The notes beneath the pieces were generated by a model that had not been told where the DNA came from, ran no database searches, and was given only the letters and a program-made list of their open reading frames with translations. The position numbers were made by a program, and so were the translations under genes. Positions 1-9,333 of a stretch of 64,000 bases of DNA are shown piece after piece. Origin of the DNA: Longimycelium tulufanense (GTDB lineage Bacteria; Actinomycetota; Actinomycetes; Mycobacteriales; Pseudonocardiaceae); assembly GCF_014645795.1 (NCBI RefSeq), contig NZ_BMMK01000008.1, positions 40,067 to 104,066 of the forward strand, given 5' to 3'. Within the stretch, counting starts at the first letter, position 1. Each line of letters begins with the position of its first letter.

Positions 1-1852
1 AGGAGATCGCGCTGAGGAAGGATCCGGCGACGTCAACAGCCGGAGCGGAAGCGTTGGCCTCCAGGACGACGACGGCGAAGGCCAGGTCACCCTGGAACCC
101 GACGAACCAGCCGTGCGAGTTGCCGGCGTTGTCGAACTCGGCCGTACCGGTCTTGCCGTGCAACCCCGGGAAACCGTTCAGCTTCCTGGCGGTTCCGTCG
201 GTGACGACCTCACGCATCATGTTCCGGACCGCATGGGCCACCGCCGGTGGGGGAGGCGCCGCGGTACCGGTCGCCTCGGTTCGGGTTCCGCGCAACAACA
301 CGGGCGTGACCCGCTTGCCGCTGGCCATGGTCGCGGTCGCCAGGGCCATGCCGAAGGGGCTCGCCGTCACCTCGCCCTGCCCGATGCTGTCGTCCATCCG
401 GTTCTCCGCGACCGGGTCGGGCGGCACCTTCCCGGTGACGGTCGTGATACCGGGGATGACGTAGTCCGCGCCGAGACCCAATTGCTGCGCCGCCTTGGAG
501 AGCGCGTCGGCGGGTAGCTTCGTGGCCAACTCGGCGAAGGTCGTGTTGCACGAGTGCGCGAACGCGGTGCGCAGCGAGACAGTGCCCAGGTCGAACTTGT
601 GGTCGTTGGGAATCCGCCGGCTACCCACCTGAACCTCGGCCGGACACGGCAATGGCGTGTCCGCCTGTGCCAGGCCGGCCTGCAAAACCGCGGAAGCCGT
701 CACCATCTTGAAGGTCGAACCCGGCGGCAGGATGCCCTGAAGCGCGATGTCCGACTTCGCGGCCCTGTTCTGTGCCACGGCGCGGATTTCGCCGGTGGAG
801 GGCTGGATCGCGACGAGGGCGGCCTCGTTCGGAAGTGCCTGCAACGCGTGCTGCGCCGCCTTCTGCGTCCTCGCGTCCAACGTCGCCTGGACCGGCCGGC
901 TGCGCGCGCCACTCTCCGCGTGCAGCACCTCGACCTCGTTACCGGACGCGTCGGCCACGACGATGCGCCACGGCGCGTCGTTCGCCCTCTGCTGCTCGAT
1001 CTCCCTGGCCAGGCCACCCATGACGAAGGACCGCAGTTCCGGGTCGACGCCCCGGATCTTCTGCTGCTTGCGGAACGAGACCCCGGGAAGGTCGTAGATC
1101 TGGGACCGCACCTTGTCGTAGTCCGACTCGTCCAAGGTGACGACCTCGTAGGGCTGGCCGGCGGGCACCTTGCCCGCACCGTCGACGATGGCCTGCCGCG
1201 TCACGTCCGGATCGAGCGGCGCGAGCGCGGTCGCAAGTTGCTGCGCCACGCGGGACAGGTCCCGGGCCTGTGCCCGGTCGAGCCGGACGGTCACCCCGGT
1301 CTTCCAGGTCAGCAAGGGTCTTCCGGTGCTGTCGGTCACCGCGGCCGCACGATCGTCCTGCCGCAACTCCAGCTTCTGGCCCGCCCCGAGCCTGGGATGC
1401 ACGGCGGCCGGCGACCACTTCACCCGCCACCGCGCACCCTTGTTGAGCTGGATCGTGCCGTCGTAGGACCATGTGCGGCCGCTGCCCAGGTTCCAGTCCG
1501 CTCGGTAGCTGACCGTGGCCTGGTTACCCGCTGCGGAGCGGTCGACGTTTCCCGTCTTGAGCGTCACGGCGGACGACCGAAGCTCGACCCGTAGCTCGTT
1601 TAGGAACGCCGCGGCGGCCGCGGGATCGTCGGTGAGCTTCGCCGCGGCCTCGGTGTCCCCCTTCCCAGCGGCGGTGAAGAACTGTGCCACCACCCGGTCC
1701 GGTGCGTCGATCATCGCTGGTGGCGTGGAGCTCTCGCCGGTGGCGGTACCCGCCCCCGGTTTCGACAACACCACGACACCGGCGACGATGACCCCCACAG
1801 CCACCAAGCCGCCCCCGGTCAGTACCCAACGTCTCCACGAGGTCGTGGACAT
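1..1852 (-). CDS. Penicillin-binding protein (D,D-transpeptidase), C-terminus cut by window edge
   Basis: Cell-wall D,D-transpeptidase acting outside the membrane. 617 codons are visible; the stop lies beyond base 1. Order: short basic N-terminus, one membrane segment (about residues 8-29), an NTF2-like MecA_N-type domain (about 45-160), a dimerisation-like region, then a transpeptidase domain from about 345. All three catalytic motifs are present: STFK with Ser379, SCN at 434-436 and KTG at 567-569. The KTG is close to the usual C-terminus, so only a short tail is missing. ATG at 1850-1852 is preceded by an AGGGGG Shine-Dalgarno sequence. The architecture resembles MecA_N-containing PBPs such as M. 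tuberculosis Rv2864c, but no lipobox is seen. It is divergent from the broken MFS gene. Confidence 0.93.
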   Translation of the reverse strand, partial: MSTTSWRRWVLTGGGLVAVGVIVAGVVVLSKPGAGTATGESSTPPAMIDAPDRVVAQFFTAAGKGDTEAAAKLTDDPAAAAAFLNELRVELRSSAVTLKTGNVDRSAAGNQATVSYRADWNLGSGRTWSYDGTIQLNKGARWRVKWSPAAVHPRLGAGQKLELRQDDRAAAVTDSTGRPLLTWKTGVTVRLDRAQARDLSRVAQQLATALAPLDPDVTRQAIVDGAGKVPAGQPYEVVTLDESDYDKVRSQIYDLPGVSFRKQQKIRGVDPELRSFVMGGLAREIEQQRANDAPWRIVVADASGNEVEVLHAESGARSRPVQATLDARTQKAAQHALQALPNEAALVAIQPSTGEIRAVAQNRAAKSDIALQGILPPGSTFKMVTASAVLQAGLAQADTPLPCPAEVQVGSRRIPNDHKFDLGTVSLRTAFAHSCNTTFAELATKLPADALSKAAQQLGLGADYVIPGITTVTGKVPPDPVAENRMDDSIGQGEVTASPFGMALATATMASGKRVTPVLLRGTRTEATGTAAPPPPAVAHAVRNMMREVVTDGTARKLNGFPGLHGKTGTAEFDNAGNSHGWFVGFQGDLAFAVVVLEANASAPAVDVAGSFLSAIS

Positions 1853-2049
1853 CGAAACCCCCTCCCGCGACGAACCTCGTCGCGCTCTGCTGGATCGTAC
1901 GAAAGCGCCCCGGCGCACGGTTGCCGCGGACCGCGAAGGTGGTTCGGACCACGTCCGTCCATCGGTCGGGGACTGCCGTCATATCCTCGGCCAATGGCAA
2001 GCTCGGGCTGCTGAAGCGCTTCAGGAACCGTGGAGGCTGGGGGTGCGGA

Positions 2050-3248
2050 ATGCGGTCCGTCCGCTCCGGGGCGGCGGCGGTGTTCTCGGTCTTCGGGCTC
2101 GGCGGGTTCCTGGCCGGCTCCTGGGCCGGGCGGGTGCCCGCGCTGGCACAGCAGGTCCAGGCCGAACCGGGTGCGCTCAGCCTGGCACTGCTGGGCATCA
2201 CGGTCGGCCTGCTCACCGGAGCGCCGTTCGCCGAGGCGCCTGTGCACGGGCCGGGGTGCGGCCGATCGTCACCGCATCGGCAGTGACCGCCTGCCTGTTG
2301 TTGCCCGGGCTCGCCGTCGCCACCACGCCCCTCGGGCTCGGGTTTGCCCTGTTCCTGTTCGGGATCGCGGTCGGATTCATGGATGTGTCCATGAACATCG
2401 CCGCCGTGGCCGTCACCCGCGTCGCGGAGCGGCCACTGATGTCCTTCTTCCACGCCGGGTTCAGCGCGGGCGCGCTGTGGGGAGGGGGAGGGGCGGCCCT
2501 GGCGGCAGCGCTGAACTGGGCGCCTGGCAGGCAGTTCGTGACCGCCACGCTCGCCGGTGTGGTCGTGCTCTGCCTCACCGTGCGCTTCTTACCGGCCAGC
2601 CTCGACGGACCCGCGCGTGTCGCGACCGCGGATGATGCCCTCACCAGGCCGTCTCCGGCGCGGCAGCCCGTGTTGTGACTGCTCGCGTTCACGACTTTCT
2701 GTGCGGCGATCGCGGAAGGTGGTTGCACGGACTGGTCCGCGTTGTTCTTGGCGCAAGACCGCCAGCTCAACGAGTCGGCGGCTGCCGGCGGATATGCCTG
2801 TTTCTCGGTGGCGATGGTGGTGGCCCGGTTGCTCGGGGAACGGCTCGAGCGTCGCTTCGGCCCGTACCGGCTGCTCGCGGGCGGGGGAGGAGGGTGCGCT
2901 GTCGGGCTTGCGGTCACGGTGATCATCCCGCTGCCCGTGGCCGGGTACCTTGGGCTCGTTCTCGCTGGTCTGGGCGTGGCAGCGGCGTTTCCGGTCGTGC
3001 TCGGGCTGGCCGGCGCGGTCGGTGCGGAGACCGGTCGCGGTGGCGAGCGCGAGATCGGCTTCGTCACCATGATCTCCTATGCCGGCTTCCTCATCGGCCC
3101 ACCCATGGTCGGCGTGATCGCGCAACGAACCTCACTCGCGGTGGCACTCGGTGCGGTCGCGGCCGTGGTTGCTTTGGTCGTCCCGATGGCGTGGACGGTG
3201 GCGCGGGCGCGCCGGAACGCACCGAAGGCTGCCGTTTCCGCCGTCTGA
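2050..3248 (+). pseudogene. MFS transporter gene, broken by a frameshift and an in-frame stop
   Basis: Together the reading frames encode one roughly 400-residue MFS permease of a typical 12-helix length. The first part (2050 to about 2240) reads in one frame and ends in the segment GLLTGAPFA. The protein continues in another frame from about 2245 (CARAGVRPIV) through the helix with GFMDVSMN, so about one base is missing near 2235-2250. A TGA at 2676-2678 then interrupts that frame; the same frame continues directly as LLAFTTFCAAIAEGGCTDWSALFL and runs to 3248. Two independent lesions favour a decayed gene over one sequencing error. Homologues of this type have a continuous helix-rich sequence here. 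It converges on the LacI-family gene. Confidence 0.8.
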
Positions 3249-3292
3249 ACCGGAAGACGTATGGTGCGGCGCCACTCCCAGGCCGGCTCAGG

Positions 3293-4390
3293 TCAGTGGT
3301 GCAATGGAAACCGCGGTGGGCCACTCGTCGCGCGGGGGACGAGCCAAACCGGCAGGATGAACGGGCGGTGCTCGTGGTCGCCGGCGAGCGCCGCCAGCGC
3401 CAGCTCGCCCGCGCGCCGTCCTTTCTCCGCCAACGGTTGCCGTATGGTCGTCAGCGGCGGGTCGCCGCCGCTGGCGGCCGGGGTGTCGTCGAACCCCACG
3501 ACGGACACCTCCTCGGGCACCCGCAGGCCCAGGTGACGCGCGCCCTGTACGGCACCCAACGCCAGCTCGTCGGACATGCACAGCAGGGCGGTCGGCCGCG
3601 GGGACCGGGTGAGCAGCCACCGCGCCCCGCGCCGGCCCGCCTCGCGGGAACTCGCCGGCGCCTCCCACACCGGCATCGCGCCCGGCTCGATCCCCGCGGC
3701 GGCCAGCACCGACAGGTAGCCGGTCAGCCGGTCCCGGCTGATCCGGTAGCGGGCGGTGGCGCGTCGCCCGTGGTCGGCCGGCCCCTCGCCGCCGTCGGGA
3801 TGGAACGGGAACGCCAGCACCCCGAACCAGCGGTGCCCCAACGCCACCAGGTGCTCGGCCGCCAACCGGCCGCCACGTTCGTCGTCGATCTCCACCCGGG
3901 GCGCCCATGGCACGGCCGGCTGGTCGACCACCACCAGCGGCAGCCCGCGCCGGCGCACCGCCGCCAGCGCGGGCACGTCGTCGGCGAGCGAGTAGGCGAC
4001 CACCACGTCCGCCCGCAACCGGGCCACCGCCTCCCGCCGGGGACCGCCCCGCTCGCCCCGCATCAGCACCAGGCTGTGCTCATGTCCGTCCACAGTGGAG
4101 ATCAGCCCGTCGAGCGTGACCGAGAGCGCGGGATCGGAGAACGCCCCGGCCAGCGGCGTCCCCACGACGAAGGCGATCGCGCCGGCGCGGCGAGTGGCCA
4201 GGCCGCGCGCCACCGGGTTCGGGCCCGGATAGCCCAGGCTGCGTGCCGCGCCCAGGATTCGGTCCCGGAGCTCGGCGGAAAGCTGGTCCGGACGGTTGTA
4301 GGCATTGGACACCGTCGCGCGCGAGACGCCCACGGCGTGCGCGATCGTGTCCAGCGTCGGGCGACGCGGCCGGTCGTCATCGACGGGCAT
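3293..4390 (-). CDS. LacI/GalR-family transcriptional regulator
   Basis: 365-residue DNA-binding repressor. The N-terminal helix-turn-helix (about residues 10-35, TLDTIAHAVGVSRATVSNAYNRP) carries the hallmark LacI pattern, followed by hinge and a periplasmic-binding-protein-like sensor domain ending in the usual VVGFDDTP segment. ATG at 4388-4390 was chosen because the 41 codons upstream have no regulator-like sequence and the chosen N-terminus fits the family. The effector is unknown; the nearest transporter is the broken MFS gene, which converges on it. It is divergent from the protease gene at 4658. Confidence 0.9.
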   Translation of the reverse strand: MPVDDDRPRRPTLDTIAHAVGVSRATVSNAYNRPDQLSAELRDRILGAARSLGYPGPNPVARGLATRRAGAIAFVVGTPLAGAFSDPALSVTLDGLISTVDGHEHSLVLMRGERGGPRREAVARLRADVVVAYSLADDVPALAAVRRRGLPLVVVDQPAVPWAPRVEIDDERGGRLAAEHLVALGHRWFGVLAFPFHPDGGEGPADHGRRATARYRISRDRLTGYLSVLAAAGIEPGAMPVWEAPASSREAGRRGARWLLTRSPRPTALLCMSDELALGAVQGARHLGLRVPEEVSVVGFDDTPAASGGDPPLTTIRQPLAEKGRRAGELALAALAGDHEHRPFILPVWLVPRATSGPPRFPLHH

Positions 4391-4657
4391 GGGCCGAGCT
4401 TGCCCGCGATCGGCGGTGGTGGGTAGCCCCAGCGCCGTCGCGCGGGCCCAGAAATTCCACCGACGTTCGGGGCTGGTGGCGATCGGTGCCCCGCCGTGAC
4501 CGAACGGCGGCACAGCGTCATCGCTGGCCGAAGTCCCGTCCGGGAACCGACTTTCGTCCGGTGTTACCGATCACATCGCTGTCGGATGCTTCCGGAGCAC
4601 GTTCGTCCTCAACCCCCTGCTGACCGGTGCGATCCACCGGTTATTGAGGAGGAGCCA

Positions 4658-5404
4658 ATGCGCTTCGTTCGCATGCTGTCCGCATTCGCCGGCGCCGCGG
4701 CACTTGCGGTGTCCTCCCTGGGCGTCACCACGCCGATGGCCACCGCCCAGACCCACGACGACGCAACCCCGTTCATCATCGGTGGCCAAGAGGTGGATAG
4801 TGCACCATGGGCCGCCCGGATGTTCCTCAACGGCCGGCAACGCTGCTCGGCCTCCATCATCGCCCCGCAGTGGATCCTCAGCGCGCGGCACTGCGTGGAA
4901 GGTCGCGGCACGTTCGCCTTCCGGATCGGCAACGTCGACCAGTTCGCCGGTGTCTACGCCGAGGCCAAGCCCGGCGGGATCCACAAGCTCCGGGACAGTG
5001 ACATCGCTTTGGTGAACATCGACCGTCCGGTACAGACCGAGTACGCGCCGCTGGGTAACCCACGGGACGTCCAGGCCGGCCAGACCGTGCAGATCTACGG
5101 CTGGGGTGCCACCCGGCGGACCAGCGACGAGATCAACTGGCAGTCGCGCATCCTGAAGGTCGCCAACGTGCGGGTCACCAGCACCACCTGCCGGAACCAG
5201 CTCGGTGGCCCCAACGTGTGCGTCCGGCGCGTCGACGGCATCGCCGCCGGTGGTGACTCGGGCGGCCCGATGTTCAGCAAGAGCCCGGTGGACGGAAAGG
5301 TCTACCAGGTGGGCGTGGCCTCGACCAGTGACCGGCAGTCGTTCTCGACCTACGCCAACATCACCGCCAAGCGACAGTGGATCAAGTCGGTCTCCGGCGT
5401 CTGA
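4658..5404 (+). CDS. Secreted trypsin-like serine protease (S1 family)
   Basis: 248-residue preprotein. Residues 1-30 form a signal peptide with an ATA-Q cleavage context. The mature part begins near FIIGG, resembling the IVGG of activated trypsins after a short propeptide. The catalytic triad is visible: His78 (SARHC), Asp115 (DSDIALVNI) and Ser201 (GGDSGGP). Four cysteines could form disulfides. ATG at 4658 has a strong GAGGAGG upstream; a longer in-frame reading from 4496 lacks a signal peptide at its start and is rejected. A perfect 13-bp hairpin follows the stop. The exported substrate is unknown. Confidence 0.93.
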   Translation: MRFVRMLSAFAGAAALAVSSLGVTTPMATAQTHDDATPFIIGGQEVDSAPWAARMFLNGRQRCSASIIAPQWILSARHCVEGRGTFAFRIGNVDQFAGVYAEAKPGGIHKLRDSDIALVNIDRPVQTEYAPLGNPRDVQAGQTVQIYGWGATRRTSDEINWQSRILKVANVRVTSTTCRNQLGGPNVCVRRVDGIAAGGDSGGPMFSKSPVDGKVYQVGVASTSDRQSFSTYANITAKRQWIKSVSGV

Positions 5405-5416
5405 CCGGTCGACCGC

Positions 5417-5456
5417 CGAACGGCGGGGGAGGGCCTGCGCCCACCCCCGCCGTTCG
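5417..5456 (+). terminator. Terminator hairpin after the protease gene
   Basis: Perfect 13-bp inverted repeat (5417-5429 and 5444-5456, arm CGAACGGCGGGGG) with a 14-base loop, starting 12 bases after the protease stop. No long T-tract follows, as is common in actinomycetes. Confidence 0.7.
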
Positions 5457-5575
5457 ACATAACCGGCCGCCTCCACTTTCGTAGGGTCGCGAACCCACCC
5501 GTAACGTGGTCATCAACGCGGCTGTCGGATGCCGCTGACCGGGGAAACCAGGAGCATCCGGCGACCCGGAACGGT

Positions 5576-5620
5576 CGGTCGGGCGGCGGGGACGCATGTC
5601 GGGGGTCCGCCGCCCGACCG
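5576..5620. repeat. Second strong hairpin upstream of the COG3044 ATPase gene
   Basis: Perfect 14-bp inverted repeat (5576-5589 and 5607-5620, arm CGGTCGGGCGGCGG), 68 bases before the GTG at 5689. It may be a second terminator or a structured leader. Confidence 0.5.
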
Positions 5621-5688
5621 CGTGACGCTCGCCCCCGCACCGGGACCTGCTTACACGGGCACAGGACGCGTTGAGTAGGACTGGTGTC

Positions 5689-7434
5689 GTGACGAATCGG
5701 GTGTGGGAGTCGCGACGACGTGGTGGCGGGCGCGGGCCGGGCAGGCCCACCGAGCGGGAGCGCGCCGGCGCCGCCCTGGCTGCCGAGCTGCGCCGGCTCG
5801 ACGGCGGCCGCTACGGGCAGTACCGGTCGCTGGCCGGGACGTGGCGGTTCGACGGGTTCACGCTGCGGGTCGCCCGGGTCCAGGCCGACCCGTTCGCCCC
5901 GCCGAGCCGCCTCGTCGTGCACGTCCCGCACGAGGTCGCCGACTTCCCCGCCGGGCTGTGGTCGACCCCGGTACGGGCCCGGGCACTGGCCGGCTACCTC
6001 GTTCGTCGGGCCGCGGGCGAGCTGCGCGACCGGGCGTTCCGGGTGGACGCCGGCGGCCAGCAGGTGCTGGAGCGCAGCGCGTGCCGGATCGACGCCTCCG
6101 GCGTGGTGCTCCGGCTGGCCATGGAGCTGCCGGGCCGGGGCCGGACGATCGACGGCCGGGCCGCCGAGCGCCTGCTCTGTGACCGGCTGCCGGCGGCCGT
6201 GGCGGCCACCCTGCGGTGGTCGGCGGTGGACCACGACGAGGTGCGGGCCTTCGTCGACTCGGTCGAGGACACCGACGCGCTCCGGCGGACGCTGTCCGAA
6301 CTCAGGTTGGTGGCCTTCGTCGCCGACGGATCGGTGTTGCCGCGGCGCAGTGGCGTGGACGACCGGCCCCTACCCGGCGGTGGGGTGCCGTTCCGCTCCC
6401 CGGAGTCGCTGCGGGTCGAGGTCGAGTTGCCGCACCGCGGCCGGGTGACCGGGATGGGCATCCCGGAGGGCGTGACCCTGATCGTCGGCGGTGGGTTCCA
6501 CGGCAAGTCGACGCTGCTGCGCGCGCTGGAGCGCGGCGTCTACGACCACGTGCCCGGCGACGGGCGGGAGCTGGCGGTCGCCCGGGCGGACACGGTGAAG
6601 ATCCGCGCCGAGGACGGGCGCCGCGTCGAGCGGGTCGACGTGAGCGCGTTCGTCGCCCACCTGCCCACCGGCGCGGACACCACCGACTTCTCCACCGACA
6701 ACGCCTCGGGCTCCACCTCGCAGGCCGCCTCGATCGTGGAGGCGCTGGAGGCCGGTGCCGGGACCCTGCTCGTCGACGAGGACACCGCGGCCACCAACCT
6801 GATGATCCGGGACGCCCGGATGCAGGCGCTGGTGGCCAAGGACAAGGAGCCGCTGACGCCGTTCGTGGACCTGGTACGGCCGCTGCACCGGCAGCACGGG
6901 GTGTCGACGGTGCTCGTGGTCGGCGGTTCCGGCGACTACTTCGACGTGGCGGACCGCGTGGTGATGATGGACGCCTACCGCCCGGTGGAGGTAACCGAGC
7001 GGGCCCGGGCGCTGGCCGAGCGCCCGACCGGCAGGCACGCCGAAGCCACGACGTTCCCCCTCGCCCGGGACCGTGTCGTGGACCCCCGGTCGGTGCGCCC
7101 GGAAGCCAACGGCCGCACCAAAATCCGGCACCGGGGCGCCGACGCGCTGGTGTTCGGCGACTCCGATGTGGACCTGCGGGCGGTCGAGCAGGTCGTGGAC
7201 CCCAGCCAGGTCGTCGGGATCGGGCTGGCACTGGCGCACTGCGTGCGTGCCGGCCACCTGGACGGGGCGGTCACCGTGCACGAGCTGCTGGACCGGCTGG
7301 CGGCCGACCTGGCCGGGGATGCGGTCGCCGTGCTGGGCGAGCGCTCGCTGGACGACTTCGTCGTGCCCCGCCGGCACGAGGTGGCCGCCGCACTCAACCG
7401 GTTGCGCGCACTGCGGGTACTGCAGCTGGTTTGA
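5689..7434 (+). CDS. Predicted ATPase of the ABC class (COG3044 family)
   Basis: 581-residue soluble P-loop ATPase. The Walker A region reads GGGFHGKSTLL (about residues 266-276), and downstream stretches are the highly conserved blocks of this family: TTDFSTDNASGSTSQAA, LLVDEDTAATNLMIRD (Walker B), and VGGSGDYFDVADRVVMMD. Length fits the family's usual 560-580. Function of the family is not known to me. GTG at 5689 was chosen over TTG at 5671 because AGTAGGA sits at a good distance upstream. It is monocistronic and converges on the small gene at 7468. Confidence 0.9.
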   Translation: MTNRVWESRRRGGGRGPGRPTERERAGAALAAELRRLDGGRYGQYRSLAGTWRFDGFTLRVARVQADPFAPPSRLVVHVPHEVADFPAGLWSTPVRARALAGYLVRRAAGELRDRAFRVDAGGQQVLERSACRIDASGVVLRLAMELPGRGRTIDGRAAERLLCDRLPAAVAATLRWSAVDHDEVRAFVDSVEDTDALRRTLSELRLVAFVADGSVLPRRSGVDDRPLPGGGVPFRSPESLRVEVELPHRGRVTGMGIPEGVTLIVGGGFHGKSTLLRALERGVYDHVPGDGRELAVARADTVKIRAEDGRRVERVDVSAFVAHLPTGADTTDFSTDNASGSTSQAASIVEALEAGAGTLLVDEDTAATNLMIRDARMQALVAKDKEPLTPFVDLVRPLHRQHGVSTVLVVGGSGDYFDVADRVVMMDAYRPVEVTERARALAERPTGRHAEATTFPLARDRVVDPRSVRPEANGRTKIRHRGADALVFGDSDVDLRAVEQVVDPSQVVGIGLALAHCVRAGHLDGAVTVHELLDRLAADLAGDAVAVLGERSLDDFVVPRRHEVAAALNRLRALRVLQLV

Positions 7435-7467
7435 GTTCCGCCGTGTCTCCCAAGCCCGTCTCGCTCG

Positions 7468-7701
7468 TCAGCTCAGGAAGAGGATCGACCTACTCCCTCC
7501 GAAGTGGACGGTGGCCTGCCACGCGTTGGTCGAACGGGGGGCGGGTGCCGGGGCCGCGGCGGCGCGGCTGACCCAGGCGGCGGTGGGATCGGGGGTGCCG
7601 GGCGGGGCGACCGGCGCCCAACCCGGGCGCTGCCCGCCCCCGGTGGGGGTGAACGCGTACCAGCGGGCGTCGGTCCGCTGCGTGTGCTGCTGGCCGGACA
7701 T
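7468..7701 (-). CDS. Small hypothetical protein, 77 residues
   Basis: A short reading frame with ATG at 7699-7701 and a good AAGGAG Shine-Dalgarno sequence about nine bases upstream. The product is rich in Pro, Ala and Gly, has no cysteines, membrane segment or recognisable domain, and ends LFLS. I do not recognise it. The good ribosome site and the position in an otherwise empty convergent gap are the only support. Confidence 0.45.
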   Translation of the reverse strand: MSGQQHTQRTDARWYAFTPTGGGQRPGWAPVAPPGTPDPTAAWVSRAAAAPAPAPRSTNAWQATVHFGGSRSILFLS

Positions 7702-8109
7702 CGTCTTCCGCTCCTTCCCTCATTCCCCTCCGTGGACCTGATGAGCGCCGCGGGGCCGGGTGCACCTGCTTCGCGACGGGCGTCTATTTATCACTCCACG
7801 CTGTCGATCAGTTACACAGGGTCGGTCGGGCGTGGCCCGATGCCTCCCCGGCCGGCGGGAGCGACCGTTCCCGGTGCGTGCCCCTCGCTCGGGGGCAGGT
7901 GACGCGGTGGCCACGGCGGGAAGTCGGCGCATCGCCCTCGCGGGGCTGTTGCTTCCGGCTCCCGCCGGGTATTCGCCGACGGGGTCGCGTTTGTCCCGCC
8001 ACAGCTTGAGATGGTGAAAGGTCTCTCTGCTCTCGTGCCGCTTCGCTCGCCATCAACGCGGCGCGACGGTGAGAGCTAGCATCACGGGGACCGTCGAGAC
8101 GGAGGCAGG
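7702..8109. other. Gene-free gap of about 400 bases
   Basis: Upstream of the amidohydrolase gene. No gene, tRNA or strong hairpin was seen; it presumably holds the promoters of both flanking genes. Confidence 0.5.
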
Positions 8110-9300
8110 ATGGCAACCGATATGCGGGCCGGTGGCCGGTTGTGGGGTTTGCGTGCGGCGCGTTTGTTCGACGGGGAGGTAATGCACGAGGGTGCGCCAC
8201 TGGTCCTGATCCAGGACTGCCACATCGTTGACGTGGACCTTTCCGGTTCACGCCCCGCGGTCGACCTGCCGGTGACCGATCTTGGCGATGTGACTTTGTT
8301 GCCCGGTTTGGTGGACGCGCATTCTCATCTGGCTTTCGATCCGACGGGCAACGTGGTCGAGCAGATGCGTGGTGAGGACGACGCGACACTGCTGAACCGC
8401 ATGCGCGAGCATGCCCGGCAGGCGCTGTCTGCCGGCATTACGACCATCCGCGACCTGGGCGACCGCAACTACCTGTCTCTCGTGCTGCGTGACGAGTTCG
8501 CTTCTGACGGCTCGCCGGGACCGAAACTCCTGGTTTCAGGACCGCCGATCACCTCCCCGGGAGGGCACTGCTGGTTCCTTGGGGGAGAGGCGGCAGGTGT
8601 TGATGCGCTGCGCGCCGCCGTAGCCGAGCGGATCACGCGTGGTGTGGACGTGATCAAGGTGATGGCCACGGGTGGGGGAATCACCCCCGGCAGTGCCGCT
8701 GACGAATCGCAGTTCGATGCTGATGAGTTGCGCGCGGTCGTGGAGGCCGCCCACGGTGCGGGTAAGCCCGTCACCGCGCACGCGCACGGCGTGCAGGGTA
8801 TCGCTGACGCGGTTCGTGCTGGCGTCGACGGCATCGAGCACTGCACGTTTCTTACCGCCGATGGTGCCGCGCCTGACTGGGACACCGTGCGAATACTGGC
8901 AAAGACCGGCATTTACGTGGGGGTGACGGCTGGCCGGGTTCCCCGGGGGCCCTTGCCAGCCCACGTCGCGTTGGCCCGGCGATGCCTTCCCCGCATGCAG
9001 CGGGAAGGCGTGCGGCTGGTGTGCTCCTCGGACGCCGGTGTGACCGCCGAGAAGCCCCACGACTGCCTGCCCCACGGGCTCCCCGAATTCGCGGGCTTCG
9101 TCGAACTGCCCACCACCCAGGCTCTTGCGGCCGTCACCAGCCTGGCGGCCGAGTCCTGCGACCTCGGTGGGAGAAAGGGCAGGATCGCCTCCGGCTACGA
9201 CGCTGACATCCTTGCTGTGACCGGCAATCCCGTGCGGCAACTCGAGGATCTGTGCAACGTCGCCGCAGTGTTTTGCGAGGGACAGCGGGTGATGCTGTGA
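8110..9300 (+). CDS. Metal-dependent amidohydrolase (imidazolonepropionase-like)
   Basis: 396-residue cytosolic hydrolase of the amidohydrolase superfamily, closest to the group containing Xaa-Pro dipeptidases and imidazolonepropionase-like enzymes. Metal ligands in order: His71 and His73 (DAHSH), Lys183 (VIKVMATGGG), His224/226 (AHAHG), His244 (GIEHC) and Asp308 (SSDAG). N- and C-terminal segments form the usual small beta domain (LLPGLVDAHSH; GYDADILAVTGNP). ATG at 8110 is preceded by GGAGG. The substrate cannot be read from sequence; cyclic amides, dipeptides or lactone-like compounds are hydrolysed by relatives. It stands alone and converges on the DUF6545-like gene. Confidence 0.88.
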   Translation: MATDMRAGGRLWGLRAARLFDGEVMHEGAPLVLIQDCHIVDVDLSGSRPAVDLPVTDLGDVTLLPGLVDAHSHLAFDPTGNVVEQMRGEDDATLLNRMREHARQALSAGITTIRDLGDRNYLSLVLRDEFASDGSPGPKLLVSGPPITSPGGHCWFLGGEAAGVDALRAAVAERITRGVDVIKVMATGGGITPGSAADESQFDADELRAVVEAAHGAGKPVTAHAHGVQGIADAVRAGVDGIEHCTFLTADGAAPDWDTVRILAKTGIYVGVTAGRVPRGPLPAHVALARRCLPRMQREGVRLVCSSDAGVTAEKPHDCLPHGLPEFAGFVELPTTQALAAVTSLAAESCDLGGRKGRIASGYDADILAVTGNPVRQLEDLCNVAAVFCEGQRVML

Positions 9301-9333
9301 GTCCGTCGCCACCCGGCTGAAGTCGAACCTGCT

